64,000 nt of DNA from Aselliscus stoliczkanus. Lineage: Eukaryota; Chordata; Mammalia; Chiroptera; Hipposideridae. Position numbers and translations under genes: made by a program. The stretch covers positions 63,920,921-63,984,920 of the forward strand of contig CM066733.1 of assembly GCA_033961575.1 (NCBI GenBank). The letters are read 5' to 3'. Under the pieces are notes generated by a model. The model worked only from the letters and a program-made list of their open reading frames with translations. It searched no databases and was not told the DNA's origin. Below, piece by piece: positions 43,265 through 55,689 of this stretch (within the stretch, counting starts at the first letter, position 1; every line of letters starts with the position of its first letter).

Positions 43265-44420
43265 TAATATTGTTTGTTGAGCAGCTGCTATGTGCCCAGC
43301 AGTGCATAAATGCTTGTTCTCCCTTGTTTCAATTTTCCAGTCAACAAATAGTTATTAAGCACCTTTTGTGTGTTTCTTTTCTGGGCTCAGAACATAGAGT
43401 GCTGAATACTAGGCCTGCTTTGTGGGGCTTACAGGCTACTTTGGAAGAGAAGAGAAGACAGATGCAAGTATGTTAGAAAGTCAAAGTTCCTACGAAGTAA
43501 AATAAAGTTATCAGGTGATGGAAAGTGATGAGGGTGGGATGGGGACTATGTTAGCTGGTGTCATTAGGGAAGGCCTCTCTGAGGAGGTGACATTTGAGCT
43601 GAGGCCTAAGGAGAGCAGATAACTATGTGGGGGAAGAGAATTCCAGGCAGAGTATACCAATGGCCAAGTTCCTGAGTCAGGAGTGGGTTTGGCATGTTGA
43701 GAAAATGGCACCATGTCCAGGGTGGTTAGAGTGGGATGATTGAAGGTGATGGGTTGGAAGTAGTAGCCAAGCATCTTAGATGACCAATAAAAAATTTGGA
43801 TGTCCTTTGATTGTGGTGGTGAGCCACTGGATGGCATCAAGTGGGATGTAGATTTTAAAAGGTTCATGCTGGCTGTTCTGAAATGAACTTAGGGTATACT
43901 ATGGTCTGAATGTTTGAGTACCACCCCCACCAAAAAAAACCAAAAACATTCATAGGTTGAAACCTACCCCCAAGGTTATGGTATTAGGCGGTGAGGCCTT
44001 TGGCTCCAACCTCATAAATAGGATTAGTGCCCTTGTGAAAGTGGCCAGAGAAAGCTCTAGTCCCTTCCATCATGTGAAGACATAGCAAGAAGTTGGCCAT
44101 CTGCAATCTGGAAAAGGGCCTTCACCAGAACCTGACCATGCTGCCACACCCTAATCTTGGACTTCCAGTTTCCAGAACAGTGAGAAATAATTCTGTTCTT
44201 TAGAAACCACTCAATCTGTGGTATTTTGTTATAGCAGTTAGAACAGACTGAGACAGGATACAGGGGAAGCCAGTAGAGAAGCTCTTACAGTGGTTCAGGT
44301 GAGATGCATGGTGGCTTGGACTGGGCTGGTGACCAGGGTGCTAAGAAGTGATCTGACTGAGACAGAATCCACATTTAGAAGGTAGATTAGACATGGTGGT
44401 GGTGGCAATGGGTGGAGGGC
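43265..44420 (-). repeat. L2 LINE relic interrupted by an LTR
   Basis: Reversed L2: 'gtttgttgagcagctgctat', 'gggaaggcctctctgaggag', 'aagagaattccaggcagagt', 'cctgagtcaggagtgg'. It then resumes after the LTR with 'gtggttcaggtgagatgca' and 'tggtggcttggactgggct'. The L2 is older than the LTR that splits it. Confidence 0.75.
43897..44255 (+). repeat. MaLR solitary LTR (MST/MLT1-like)
   Basis: Runs from 'tactatggtctgaatgtttg' through 'aggattagtgcccttgtgaa', 'catcatgtgaagacatagca' and 'cttggacttccagtttccag' to 'gtattttgttatagcagtta' and 'agactgagaca'. Flanking 5-mers gggta (43892-43896) and ggata (44256-44260) look like a diverged target duplication. No internal region remains. Confidence 0.85.
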
Positions 44421-44462
44421 TTAGAGAAAGAAATATAAGTTCATGTCCTCCCTCCCCTTAGC

Positions 44463-45090
44463 TTGTTTGCTTTTCATTCATTCACCTAACAAATATTTAC
44501 TGAGCAATTTCTACATATCAGGCACTGAGCTAGGTATGACTGAGCTAAAATAGTGAGCGAAATCCAGACATAATCCTATACCTCATGGCGTGTGGAGGGC
44601 AATGAGGAAGAGAGAATTTAATCAAGTAATAAAACATATAAAGTGAAAATTTTCTACTGTGATACATGTTAAAGAGAAGAGATGCTACAGGAGCCTATCA
44701 GAGAGGGATTTGATTTAATTAGAGAGGTGAGAGTTCTCTGAAGAAATGATGCTTGCGCTAAAGGGGGAATAGGAATTGTCTGAGTAAGGAAGTGAAGCCA
44801 TACAGGGAACAGAATGACAAGTATGAAAGATCCTGATAGTGAGAAAGCAAGGGACTGAACAAGTCCAGTGTATATATAATGAAGACCATGTAACATCTTA
44901 GTAGGAGCTACAGAAAGAATTAGGGATCTGTGTTAAGAAAAATGGGAAGTCATTATAGGATTTTAAGTAGTAACAAGAGAGGACATTTGTTAGAAAATCA
45001 TTTGGAAAGAAGCCAGTAAGGATGGAGGTGGACCCTGGACAGGTGAGAGATCATGGCTGGTGCCACTGGATGGATGTCGGGGCCTTCGCT
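44463..45090 (-). repeat. L2 LINE relic
   Basis: Reversed L2 3' end: 'ttcattcacctaacaaatat', 'ttactgagcaatttctacat', 'caggcactgagctaggtatg', then the upstream L2 part with 'aagtcattataggattttaa' and 'gccagtaaggatggaggtg'. Confidence 0.75.
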
Positions 45091-45850
45091 GACATGGAGA
45101 GCCTGGAGGGGAGCAGTGTCCTGGCTTGCTGACCCATCTGATTGGCTTCCTCTGCTCTTACTCACAGGTCAATGAAATAGAATAAACTCCAGAAGCAAAC
45201 CTCATGCATATATGGTCAATTGATTTTTGATGAAGTTGCCAAAGAAATCCAATGGCAAAAACTGCTTTTTCAACAAACCGTGCTGGAACATCTATGAAAA
45301 AAAGTGAACCTTATTCTATACCTCACGTCACACGCATACATTCACTTGAAAGGGATCAGAGACATAGCGTGAAAGTTAGAAATACAAAGTTTCTAGAAGG
45401 TTTTTGGAGTGGGGAAAGATTCCTTAGAGAGTACATAGAAAGTAATAATCATAAAATAATACATCAGAGTTTATTACCTTTGAAAACTTCTGTTCTTCAA
45501 ATGCTACTGTGAAGGGACAAGTCTTAGATTGAGAGAAAATGTTTACCATCTATTACTTGTTATAGAACTTGTGTTCAGAATATATAAAGAACTTCTACAA
45601 CTCAATAATAAATAGACAAAACTGGAAGAGGCACTTCTCAAAAGTAGATAAATGACTATCAATAAGCACATAAAACACTGCTGAACATCACTAGTCATCA
45701 GAGAAATGCAAATGAAAACTACAGCGATGTGCACTATTCACCCACTGGATGGCTAAAAATAAAAATGATGTGACATTGCATGTTGGCAAGGTTGTAGAGC
45801 CCCCAGAACACACATACATTGCTGTATGGAGTATAAAAATGGTATTAACA

Positions 45851-46255
45851 CATATTAGTTTGCTAGGGCTGCCATAACAAAATAACACAAACCGGGTGGC
45901 TTAAAGAACAGATAGTTATTTTCTCACAATTCTGGACGCTAGAAGTCTAAGATGAAGGTGTTGGCAAGATTGGTTTGTTCTGAGGCCTCTCTCCTTGGTT
46001 TACAGCTGGCCATCATCCCCCAGTGTCTTCCCATGGGCTTCTTTCTCTGTGTATGTGTACCGTAATCTGTTTTTATAAGGACACCAGTCATATTGGATGA
46101 GGACCCATTTTAATGACCTTGTTTTAACTCAGCTACCTCTTTAAATAACTCAGTTACCTCTTTAAAAACTATCTCAAATACAGTCACATTCTGAGATATA
46201 GGGGATTACGACTTTGGCATATGAATTTTGGAGGGATACAATTTAGTCCATAACA
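45851..46255 (-). repeat. MLT1-like LTR inside L1
   Basis: Reversed MaLR LTR: 'tattagtttgctagggctgc', 'ataacaaaataacacaaacc', 'aggacaccagtcatattgga', 'cagtcacattctgagatata', ending 'tttagtccataaca'. The short segment 'ctcagctacctctttaaa' is followed by a near copy 'ctcagttacctctttaaa', a small internal tandem duplication. Confidence 0.85.
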
Positions 46256-46576
46256 TCTCACTTTGAAAAATAGTTTGGCTGTTTCTAATAAAGTTAAACA
46301 TACCCCTGCCCTATGACTCAGTAATTCCACTCTTAAGTATTTATCCACGTGAAATCATGTCTCCCCTTCTACTAAATGCCTTGTACAAAAATATTCTTAG
46401 AAGCTGTTTTCATAATAGCCTTAAAGTGAAAACAACCCAAATGTCCATTAATAATGAATGGGTAGCTTTGGCATAATCATATACTGGAATACTACTCAGC
46501 AATAAAAAGAAATGATCTACTGATACATGTTGCTACATGGACAATATTACAAATATTATGTTACATAAAAGAATCC

Positions 46577-46730
46577 TAGGGCCCACTGAGTGGCTCAGTT
46601 AATCTTGAGCGAGCCCTGAGCAACAGGGTCTCCAGTTTGATTCCTGGCCTGAGCTGAGCTGCAGCTGAGCTGCCAATAGGTGACAGGATGGCTCAGCTAG
46701 AAAACAAACAAACAAAAACAAACAAACAAA
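46577..46730 (+). repeat. tRNA-derived SINE, third type
   Basis: A tRNA-like head 'ggcccactgagtggctcagt' with box B-like 'ccagtttgattcc' is followed by a short GCTGAGCT-rich body and an (AAAC)n-type tail. It is flanked by 'aagaatcc' on both sides (46569-46576 and 46733-46740) and inserted in L1 3' UTR sequence. Its body differs from the SINEs at 9103 and 16497. Confidence 0.72.
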
Positions 46731-47049
46731 ACAAGAATCCATGTCACAAAAGGTAAATGTGGCATAATTTCATTTATACATAGTTTTAGTACAGGCAAAG
46801 TGAATCTGCTGCCAAGGAAATTAGAACAGCGGCTGCTTCTGGTGGTGGTGGTAGGGCGGGATGTTGACTGGGAGGGAACTTTCTGGAATAATGGAAGTGT
46901 GCTACATCTTGATAGGGTCATTGTGTTACATGGGCATGTGCATGTATCAGAATCAATCACAGTTACACCTAAGATTCACAATACATAAGCTATATCTCTA
47001 TTAAGAGCATAAATAAATATAAATCTACATAGTAATAAAAATGACCTGA

Positions 47050-47600
47050 GAACTGTCCCAAAATCAAATCCGTATACTTGTTTTCCTGCCAACTTTGTTC
47101 ACAAACGTATGGGCAGGTGCTCTTGAAGCTGGTCTGCTGGCTGGCCTCGCTGGTTCAGGCTGTGATGTTCCTCCCTCAGCTTCCCCAACTCCTGGGCCAG
47201 GTGTGAGGACAGCTCCGAACCAAAGGGCCCCACGTCATCATGGCTGGTGGTGTGAGGGCTGCACAGCTTTCCTGTTTGCTTTGACCTCCCCAACTTCACC
47301 TCGTCTTCTTCTCCCAACTGCCCACCCTGAGGGCAGGCCAAGGACTTGGAGAAGCCATGTAACCCACTTGCATGACTCCCTTCAGAACATTTCCCATCCT
47401 CCATGTCATTCACAGCAATTGTGCTTCTCTGATTGAACCCCGACTGATACAGGAGTTGGAATATTGGTACAGGTGTGGTGCTGCTGGGCGATGTGAACCA
47501 GGGGGAGACTCATCAATGGGGGAATCATTTCTGGAAAGAGAGTGCAGCATCACGAGAGCACAGGTTTGTGCCCAGGCACCCTTTTCTTTTCTGTGGGACC
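47050..47600 (+). repeat. Possible MaLR LTR and start of internal region
   Basis: The end of an LTR-like block, 'gattgaaccccgactgatac', is followed by 'aggagttggaatattggtac' and 'aggtgtggtgctgctgg'. This is the arrangement seen where a MaLR LTR passes into its internal sequence. The upstream part is diverged and its limits are uncertain. No viral frame remains. Confidence 0.5.
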
Positions 47601-49200
47601 TTGGCTGTGTCAACTAACCCAGGTGAGCCTGTGAAATGTGGGGCATCACACGGAGCTCCTCTCATGACCTTGCTGACCTACCAAGGGTGATGCAAAATGG
47701 CAGTTATGATCACGATTATTTCTTTCCTTCCCTCCAGGAGTGTGGTCTTCCTTAACCCAGGGCCAGGGAGTGGGTGGGTAGGCCTTTCCTGGTCTGTTTT
47801 TGGATCCTCTCAAAACCTTTAAGTAAGAGGGAGGAAAAGTTAAAATAGGGGCTAAATGGAAAAATGAGGATCTCAAGGAAACAGGAAACTTGATGTGCTG
47901 TGGGATTTCATTTCTCATGTGCAAAGCACATTTTCTCCAACCTATCATTTCTGAAATAAATGATCCACAATCATTTAATGTGAATGCATCCCAGACCTGG
48001 GTTGGGCCCCTGTAATTTGGAATCAAAAATGACTGACGGGTTGACAGAAAAGTTCTGCCAATAAATTACATACATCCTGTTAGTACAACCTCATACCTAA
48101 AAATATCGTCAGAGACTAAAGAGAAACTGGCAATGGCTGTGGATTGACTGAAAGAAAAAAAAATCAACCGTAAAATCTAAGCAAAATTATATCCACACTC
48201 CCCAAGCTGTAGTTAAAATTAATTTGCTTTCAGACCAAAGAAAGTCAAATATGCCAGTGCAACGTTGGTTCATTGAATCCATTCAGTAAAATGTTCATTC
48301 AGACTAGAGTTTTGGTGTCATGTAGGCTCAGCAGACAGGATTTGTGTTTAGCTTTTAATAGAACTGCAGGATGTTACCCTCTTGTAGAGGTGGACTGTGT
48401 GTGACTCCATGAAGCGTTTCTGTTTTAGGAAGACGTGGTGGGTGCTGGCAATAAAGATAACAGCATTCTAGTTCTGGGCAATCCAATTTACTTACTTGCT
48501 TCAATTTTTCCATCCCTAAAGCATGACTTTTAATTCCTGTACTACCAGTTACTTGCTGCCTTGTAGCTGGAAGTTGCTTCTACACAATTGGACAAGGTAC
48601 AATTTGCTCACAGGAAGCAATTTGGGGCTTTAAACCTTCTTGGATAGCACTTAGGAACTGCCTTCCACCTCCCTGATGGAAGACCAGTGCTGGTCTGGTT
48701 GCAAAGGAACTCAAGGTGAGCATAATGTGGGCTGAAATTGGGAAGGCAATTCCTCAGCTACTGCTACCCATCACTGTTGCCAGTTCAGGTCAGAAAAGCT
48801 AAATAATTTGTTTAACCCAATCCCCTTTCCCTACCTTGAGGGAAAACTCCTATAAGCTCACTGTAAACACAATTATGCCATGTGGCGCTTTCATTAATCT
48901 AGTACAAACCACAGCCTGACATACACCGGGCAGGATTTACTTTATTTTTTTGCTCCGCTCATTTTCAGCACCAGCTTATCCTCACACTTCCTACCCCGAG
49001 GTGGTTATTTGTACAGTGTGAGTTTGGCGGAAGAGAAAAGTTACCAGAGCCAATCTCTGCCATTGCAAAAGGTATTTTCCAGGACCCAGAGATGGTCATA
49101 GATTCTCAGGGTAGAGTCTAAGGGGACTCAAAGTTCACCAGGAAGTGCTGAAAAATTTTATAAATGAGGAGACTGAGTCGCAGGGGTCACCCAGCTAATG
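47601..49200. other. Repeat-poor unique sequence, no gene
   Basis: No transposon recognised. The 126-codon minus frame at 47646-48026 lacks any motif I know. The part at 48160-49080 is a possible conserved non-coding block. Confidence 0.5.
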
Positions 49201-49204
49201 AGTG

Positions 49205-49330
49205 GTTTTCATTCATTTAGCAAATATGCATTAGACACCTACTTTATGCGAGGCACGAGGATGCAGAGGAGAATAAGAAAGACATGGCATCCACCTCCAG
49301 ACTGTGTTCTATTACATAGCAGTGGAGGCT
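49205..49330 (-). repeat. L2 LINE 3' fragment
   Basis: Reversed L2: 'tttcattcatttagcaaata', 'tgcattagacacctacttta', 'tgcgaggcacgaggatgcag'. Confidence 0.65.
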
Positions 49331-50288
49331 CAGATATTAGCTAGTAACAGCCATAGGTTTGGGCTGGCGGAAAACTGTGTTTAGTAAATTTTTTTCACCA
49401 AAACCCACAATAACAAAGACACCTAACATTTCATGTCAGTGCATGATGACTGCTTATGTATATAACTCCAAAAAGTATTACTGAATATAAAAAAGGAAAT
49501 GTCCAGGAACAATATTTACATGTATTAAGTACGATGAACTCTGGTCTTTTCTGTTTTGTTTTTTCAGAAATGCCGACTAGGATCCTCTGCTTTAGAAGGT
49601 GAGGGGTTGGTTTTTAGCCCAGCGTTCCCTGAAGCTGAGGGGTGTGGTGACATCGGTGGAATTGTGATTTAATGAAGGCTTTCGAGGATTTGCAGGATTA
49701 TGGTGTGGAGGATGAGGAACCAGCTGCTTTGCTAGCTGGAGGCGCTGGGGACCTGAGCTGGAGGAAGTGGGCTTAAATGGTAATGGCTACAATTTAGAAC
49801 AGACAGAGTTTAGCGGTAAAGGCTGCCAGCGGGACATTGGGAAAGCTCCTTTCTGGAAAAATGCCTTCTGATAGAAATGGAAGCAGTGGGAATGACAGTT
49901 CCCACAGAACCTACAGCATGGGAGTTGGGGGGCGGGGCTTGGAGCAAGAAGGGATCAGGCTCATTGGAAAGTGGCCATGTGGCCTCGGCTGCAGCAGGAC
50001 AGAACCCACACCTCAGAATAGCATAGCACGCACTCCAAAGTTCGGGACTCATGGATCTAGCCTCTAGGAGACCTCCTCCTCCAAATCTATAATCCAACCC
50101 CTCACTCAACCATCTTTCTCAGTGAATTAAAAGAGAAACAAGGGCATGCAGCAATATTCACAATAGTGTGGGTTGGTTCCTCTGAGCCCTAGGAAGGAAC
50201 TGGAGATGTTTATGCGGGGAACGAAAGGCTAAGTCCCATCAAATGTCTCAAAATATTCAAAAAGTGGTGACATGGAAGAATGGGTGGG

Positions 50289-50325
<37 letters not shown>

Positions 50326-50790
50326 GACAACACTAGAACTCTAGAACTAATGGATGATAGAAATAGGGAGGCCGACTTTACATCAAAGTAAGAAAGAACT
50401 TTCTAAGGAGTAAATGCTGCCTAACTCTGCAAGTGCGATTGAAATGGCCAAGGTTAAGAAATGGTTGGATTCATTTACTGACTCATGAACCTTTATTGAG
50501 TTTCTCCTACAAGCAGTATACTGTGCCAGCCCAGGGAATACATTGCTCTTGAGGGCCTTGTAGGAAAATATTTCTGCATTGACTGAGAAATAGAATTTGA
50601 TAACTTAGACTTTTTTCCAATTCTAGGATCAGTTTTCAAGGTTGCAAGGGGGCCTATAACTTAGGAAGAATATCTGTTAAAACTACAGGAGATGAGGGCA
50701 CCTCTGAATAGTGTTTCCATGGAGCAAGGAGGACCACAAAAAAATGATTAGACTCAGGGAATTTTGGATGACCAAGAGCCCATCTTACAT
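49331..50790. other. Unique sequence with (ATTG)n
   Basis: No gene seen. Opposite-strand frames at 49810-50109 and 49837-50067 overlap each other and have no domain. Confidence 0.5.
50291..50322. repeat. (ATTG)n microsatellite
   Basis: Eight tandem ATTG units. Confidence 0.95.
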
Positions 50791-50794
50791 TGTT

Positions 50795-51240
50795 TATCTT
50801 TAAAGGCTCCCTACCACTCTCAGGATAAAGTCCGAGCTGCTGAGCCTGGCCAAATGATCTACCTTGTCATTGCAACATCTTATCTTACTGCTGCCAAATA
50901 GCCATGCTCTGTGCCAGCCTGTCTGAACTGCTCATTCTCCTTTGATGTTCTTGTCTGTACTCATTCTTCCAGCTTTTTGGAAGTCTCTCCTTTCCTTTCC
51001 ACCTTCATGCCTACTATTCAAAGCCCTTCTTTGTGAAAATGTCCCCCTGTGCAGTCCACACTCTATCCATTTGCTTGTTTCACATCCTGTCTGTATTAGT
51101 CATTTGGTATCTCTTATTTTTGACATCTCTTGGGTTTAACTTCAGGCACATGTTTAATTTACCTCACCAACTGGATTGTGATCTTCTTGTGGGCAGAGGC
51201 ACACATTTGACATATATATATATATTTGCCACAGGGCAAA
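50795..51240 (+). repeat. L2 LINE relic
   Basis: Forward L2: 'ggctccctaccactctcagg', 'ataaagtccgagctgctgag', 'gtactcattcttccagcttt', then 'tggattgtgatcttcttgtg'. Confidence 0.75.
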
Positions 51241-52080
51241 ACATGCCTTCAATTCATATGAAATCAGCTGCAAGTAAACAAGACCTGTCCTCATCCATTC
51301 TTGTTGCAACACAGCCAGAGCTCAGGCCTGTAGTTTATGTGAATGGAGAGAGCCTTGTAGATAACAATGCTGAAAACATTTCAAGATGTCTATGGCTGGG
51401 TCCTATTTCATATGGGCTTTGAACAACAAGGGTTTTTTATTTTTATTTATTTATAAAAGCTCATAGCATTTGTCATGGGCTAAAGCACTAGCCCTTCTGG
51501 CCCCTGAGCCTTTAAAAAGCATACCCTTTCTTGTTCTCATTTTCTTTGTCTTGGCCAGTAGGGATGGCACTGCATGGCATGTTATTCACTTATTTCAGTT
51601 CTATGTGGCTGGTAACAAATATGGAATCCTGGAAGTGTGGGAGAATCTTTTGGGGCAGGCTTCTGTCTTCTTGTAGGTTTTCAGTTGTCTAGAATGAACC
51701 ATACCTCTCTGACTTCTCTAGCAAGGCTTCTAGCATTTCTCCACTGCCGGTTCTTTTTATAGTTCTGTTAGCCCCATTCATTTCACATACCACGTAGGTC
51801 TCTACTTTTCTATGTCTTCAACCATTTCAGGATAGTGGCTTAAGGTCTCTGTGCTCCAGGAGTTTTTTATTCAATAATAGAGTACAGGATGGGCCATCGG
51901 AAGATCCTCAGAGAGAATTTTTCTTCTTGGAGGGCTGTCTCATGGATCAATATAATTATGAAAATGTGATGTAAAGTGTGGTCACATCACTGAGAAAATC
52001 AGTTTTCTTTTAGAATGAGGAGAGTTTAAGGGGAGTTTATTATTAAGCTTTCCCTTATACAACCCTCCTGACTTTCCTTA
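51241..52080. other. Unique sequence, no gene
   Basis: Nothing recognised beyond AT-rich patches. Confidence 0.5.
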
Positions 52081-52084
52081 CCCC

Positions 52085-52089
52085 ATACA

Positions 52090-52131
<42 letters not shown>

Positions 52132-52149
52132 CACTCATGCACACATGCA

Positions 52150-52185
<36 letters not shown>

Positions 52186-52196
52186 CATGCATATGT
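52085..52196. repeat. (AC)n microsatellite, interrupted
   Basis: Two long AC tracts separated by 'atgcactcatgcacacatgc', ending in an alternating purine-pyrimidine ATGCATGC segment. This alternation favours Z-DNA. Confidence 0.95.
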
Positions 52197-52389
52197 GCAT
52201 CTACAGGGTCTTTTTCTGCGCTCCCAAATATCTTATGGAGCTGTAATTAAGTTAGAGAAAGTTAGACATTTCTCTTCTCAAATATAGAAATGAAAACATC
52301 ATTTTCTGGAAACGTAGTATTTTTCTTAACCAATAGACTTAAGAGGCAAGAATTCTGGGATTTGGGTGTTATGACCTTAGTCAGTAACC

Positions 52390-52490
52390 TCTGCACTTTA
52401 CAGATGAAGAAACTGAGGTCCAGAGAGGCTAAATCATTCACTTGAGGCCACACAATGCTATCGTGATAGAAATGGACTTAGACTTTCTGT
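52390..52490 (-). repeat. MIR SINE
   Basis: Reversed MIR core: 'tttacagatgaagaaactga', 'ggtccagagaggctaaatca'. Confidence 0.8.
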
Positions 52491-54290
52491 TTCCTGCATC
52501 CTGGTTGGTTGCCCCTCAGAAAGGATGATGACAAATCCTGATAGCTCGCGAGTACTCCTCTTCCTTTGCAGGCTCAGCACCAACAGCCATGCTCTGAAGA
52601 AAATTGTTGGTTGACTGCTGTTTTATTTGGATGTACTAACAGTGGAATTTGTTTTGAACTTGATTGGCACTGTTTCCTAGCATCGAGAAACAGGCTAAGG
52701 CTGAATTTGTTCTGTTGTTATTCAAATTGCATACTTTACTAAAAGACTTATTAGGTGGAAAGCTTGGGAAACCAAATAGGAGTGGAAGGAAACACAGAAA
52801 GAATGTTTTCCAGGTGACAAGAAATGTAGTGATTATTAGGGGCTGACATTATGGATCCAAGGGAACACTGAAGGTACAAGAGAGCTTGTAAAGAGACATA
52901 TTTACCAGCTCTTTGTAAGAGCTTTGTTTGTTTCATTAAGTATTAATGACTACTGAATATGTACAAGGCAGTGTGCTAGACAGGAGCTTTAGAGGAATAT
53001 GAAGGAGTATAAGACCGGGCCCTGCCTCCCAGCGCTGGCAAACTAATAGGGAAATGTGAAAGCATTTGAACAACGTTCCCTCAAATCATGCTCATAGGTG
53101 AAGAAGACAGCTTTCCCTATAAGAAACTGACTGTTCTTTGGTCAAAGATATATGAAGAGCTGTATTCTCCTTAAATCAAGTTCTCACATTTGTTTATAAT
53201 TTTTTCTAACCTTTCTTGAATCATTTATAACATCTGTTGGATTCTCCTGATGGAATAACAAGTTCCAAGCATTTCCTGTGGATAAATGTGAACATTATAC
53301 CTGCAAGATATCCTTTAAATAGATGTTGCTTTATTGGATAGAGTATGCTTTTTGTTAGTCCCTATACTACTTTCTCTAAGCTCCTTAGAGAGGGGAGGGA
53401 GGAAGGGAGCCATGAGAGCAAGACCATGGCCGCCTCGTTTTCTCCTTTGTAATGTTGTGGATATTTTGTAGATATTGGTAACATCCCTTCCAAGTGTTCT
53501 CTATTGAAGAATCTCCTACCGACCCCCCTCTTTGAAATACTTCAGTCTGTCCTTCCCTTCTCCGTTCTTCATTCCTTTCACTTATTTCCTTTGCTCTATT
53601 TTCTGTTTGTTTTATGAGTTGCCTTGAGCAGCTCATTATGTCTTTCTGAGGTAGGAGAATGAGAACAATGCAAATTACCCTAGTTGTGTTGCACCATGCT
53701 TTAAATAAGGAGTTGGATAAAGCATCTATATATTTTTAAAAGAGCAATTATGCTGATGATGTGCCTAGAGTTTTATTGGTCTTTTTGGCCCTGGCTACAC
53801 ATTGGGAAGATGTCTCCAGGGAATAGTCTATAGTCTTCTGCATTCCTTTCTTGTAACCAGTTGCATGTGGGGTCGCGAGTTGGGTTATGAATCTACTGGA
53901 TGCCAAGAGTGTTTCTTTTTGTTGTTGTTAGGCTTCTAGCATTCATGCAGAAATGCATATATATTTTGGCTTATTTTCCATCTACTTCCCACACCTGTTG
54001 GTTGTCTGATTAGGTGTGCAAATAAATTGTTTCAATTTCCCCTCATGTGAATGGATTCTCTCCAAATCCTTCTAATAAGACTCCTCAATCCAAGGCTTAC
54101 ATTCTTCTTGTTGGAATTTCATCCTGTTAGAGCAGAAGTCACCTCAGCATATAATCTAGTAGTATCAATTATTTTTCTTTATAATTTAGGAAGCCTTTTT
54201 ACAAACCAAAATTTAAGTCTTAAGGAAGCTCATTGCAGTAACATTTGCTCATGCATTCATTCAACCTAATGTATTTGTATGTTTGTGTGT
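52491..54290. other. Unique sequence, no gene
   Basis: No coding or repeat feature recognised in 1.8 kb. Confidence 0.5.
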
Positions 54291-54295
54291 GTGAT

Positions 54296-54340
54296 AGAGA
54301 GAGAGAGAGAGACAAAGAGAGAAAAAGAGAGAGAGAGAGA
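54296..54340. repeat. (GA)n microsatellite
   Basis: GA-rich tract with two short interruptions, just after a short GT run. Confidence 0.93.
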
Positions 54341-54639
54341 CTGACTTGTCTCACTGGTGGAATACCCCAGAGTATATGTAACATGATGGGAGTGGTGACT
54401 TTGCTTTTCTTCACTTGATTTTGGTTCTCTTGAACTTTTAACAGTATATGTTTGGGTGATATAAGCGATCATTAAAGAGTAATTTTGGCCCTATGAAATT
54501 CTCCTTGGTGAGCCAGTCTTAGGACCTTAGAAGTGTAGCTATTTGAATTTAATTAAGAATGAAGACTCACATTCCTACCTCTTTCCTCTTCTCCCTAATA
54601 TAGGTTCCAAGGAACATGATTTGTAAGTTAGTGACCTGG

Positions 54640-54770
54640 TCTAATTCCATTTTGTGTGTCAGGAAACCTAGACTTAGAGATAACTTGGATTTGCTCAGGG
54701 TCACAGCTGGTCAGTAAAAGCTAGAAATCGAATTTCTACTCCTGGGGACTCAGGCCATTGCACTGGAAAA
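54640..54770 (-). repeat. MIR SINE fragment
   Basis: Reversed MIR-like: 'aggaaacctagacttagaga', 'cagggtcacagctggtcagt'. Confidence 0.65.
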
Positions 54771-55109
54771 AAAAAGGGGGCGGGCGCTTCTTCTTCTTAC
54801 TTTTAGTTTAAAATCTTCTCTACCACCTTGTAAATATTTATTGTTCATGATCTGGTGCCACTTTAGTTCAAGTTGAGGTCACATTTCCTATTGATCTGTT
54901 GCCAAATATCTCCTCTTAAACTCTACCCACTTGTAGTGTTCAGAACATCACCCACCCACCCACAGCTTTTCATCATCTCATACATTGAAACTTAGTTTGT
55001 TCTTTGACAACCAGTTACCTGAGCCCTGCTCATGATATGAGCCTGTCAAGTCCATCTAGTGTCATGACATTCACTATCACCTTACCACCACTAGACTTAA
55101 GGGGATATG
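54771..55109. other. Unique sequence, no gene
   Basis: Starts with an A run and 'gggggcgggcgc', an isolated GC patch. No gene seen. Confidence 0.5.
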
Positions 55110-55290
55110 AACAATGGACTTGGCCTTGTGTTAGGCACATGACAAAAATTATATTTGTCAATGCTTACAACAGCTTCTGGGGTAGGGGCTGTTTTCTATT
55201 TTCTACTTGAGAAAATGAGAGACCCCACAGCGAGCACCAGAGCTGGAATCTGAGCCTAGGTTTGTCTGACTCGAGAGCCTATTTGTTAGA
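55110..55290 (-). repeat. MIR SINE
   Basis: Reversed MIR: 'gtcaatgcttacaacagctt', 'ctacttgagaaaatgagaga', 'agagctggaatctgagccta'. Confidence 0.75.
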
Positions 55291-55689
55291 CCTCCAGGCT
55301 CTCTGGACTCACAGTCATTTGGAACCAGGATTTCCTTATACTATCTGTGCCCACATTTACTGTCTAAGGAATTATAATGATTAAGGGAAGTGTGTGAGGT
55401 GGGCTGCTGCTTTATGAAGAAGCCTAAACTGGATTTAAGCTCCAGTTTATAAAGGACTATGGATGAACTTATTCATCAAATGCTGAAATACTACGGTGAG
55501 CAGGTAGTTTGGAAGCTTGAGGTAAGTTTAGGGCAAACAAGGAAATAATACTTCTCCTAGCACGTAATAAAGTTATGGAACTCATTACCCTGAGAGGCGG
55601 TACAGACAGGAAATGTAAATGGATTAAAAAAGAGTTTGGACAAATTTATGGATGACAGAGTCATAAAAGGCTTCTAACAGAAGCTGGAA
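55291..55689. other. Unique sequence, no gene
   Basis: No repeat or gene recognised. Confidence 0.5.

Larger units (their letters stand above)
45165..47010 (+). repeat. Old L1 LINE 3' part, split by an LTR and a SINE
   Basis: Plus-strand L1: 'atatggtcaattgatttttg', 'gagaaatgcaaatgaaaact' and 'cctatgactcagtaattcca', then 'ggaatactactcagcaataa' and a 3' UTR ending near 'taagattcacaatac'. L1 order continues across both the LTR at 45851-46255 and the SINE at 46577-46730, so both are later insertions. No intact frame. Confidence 0.82.
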
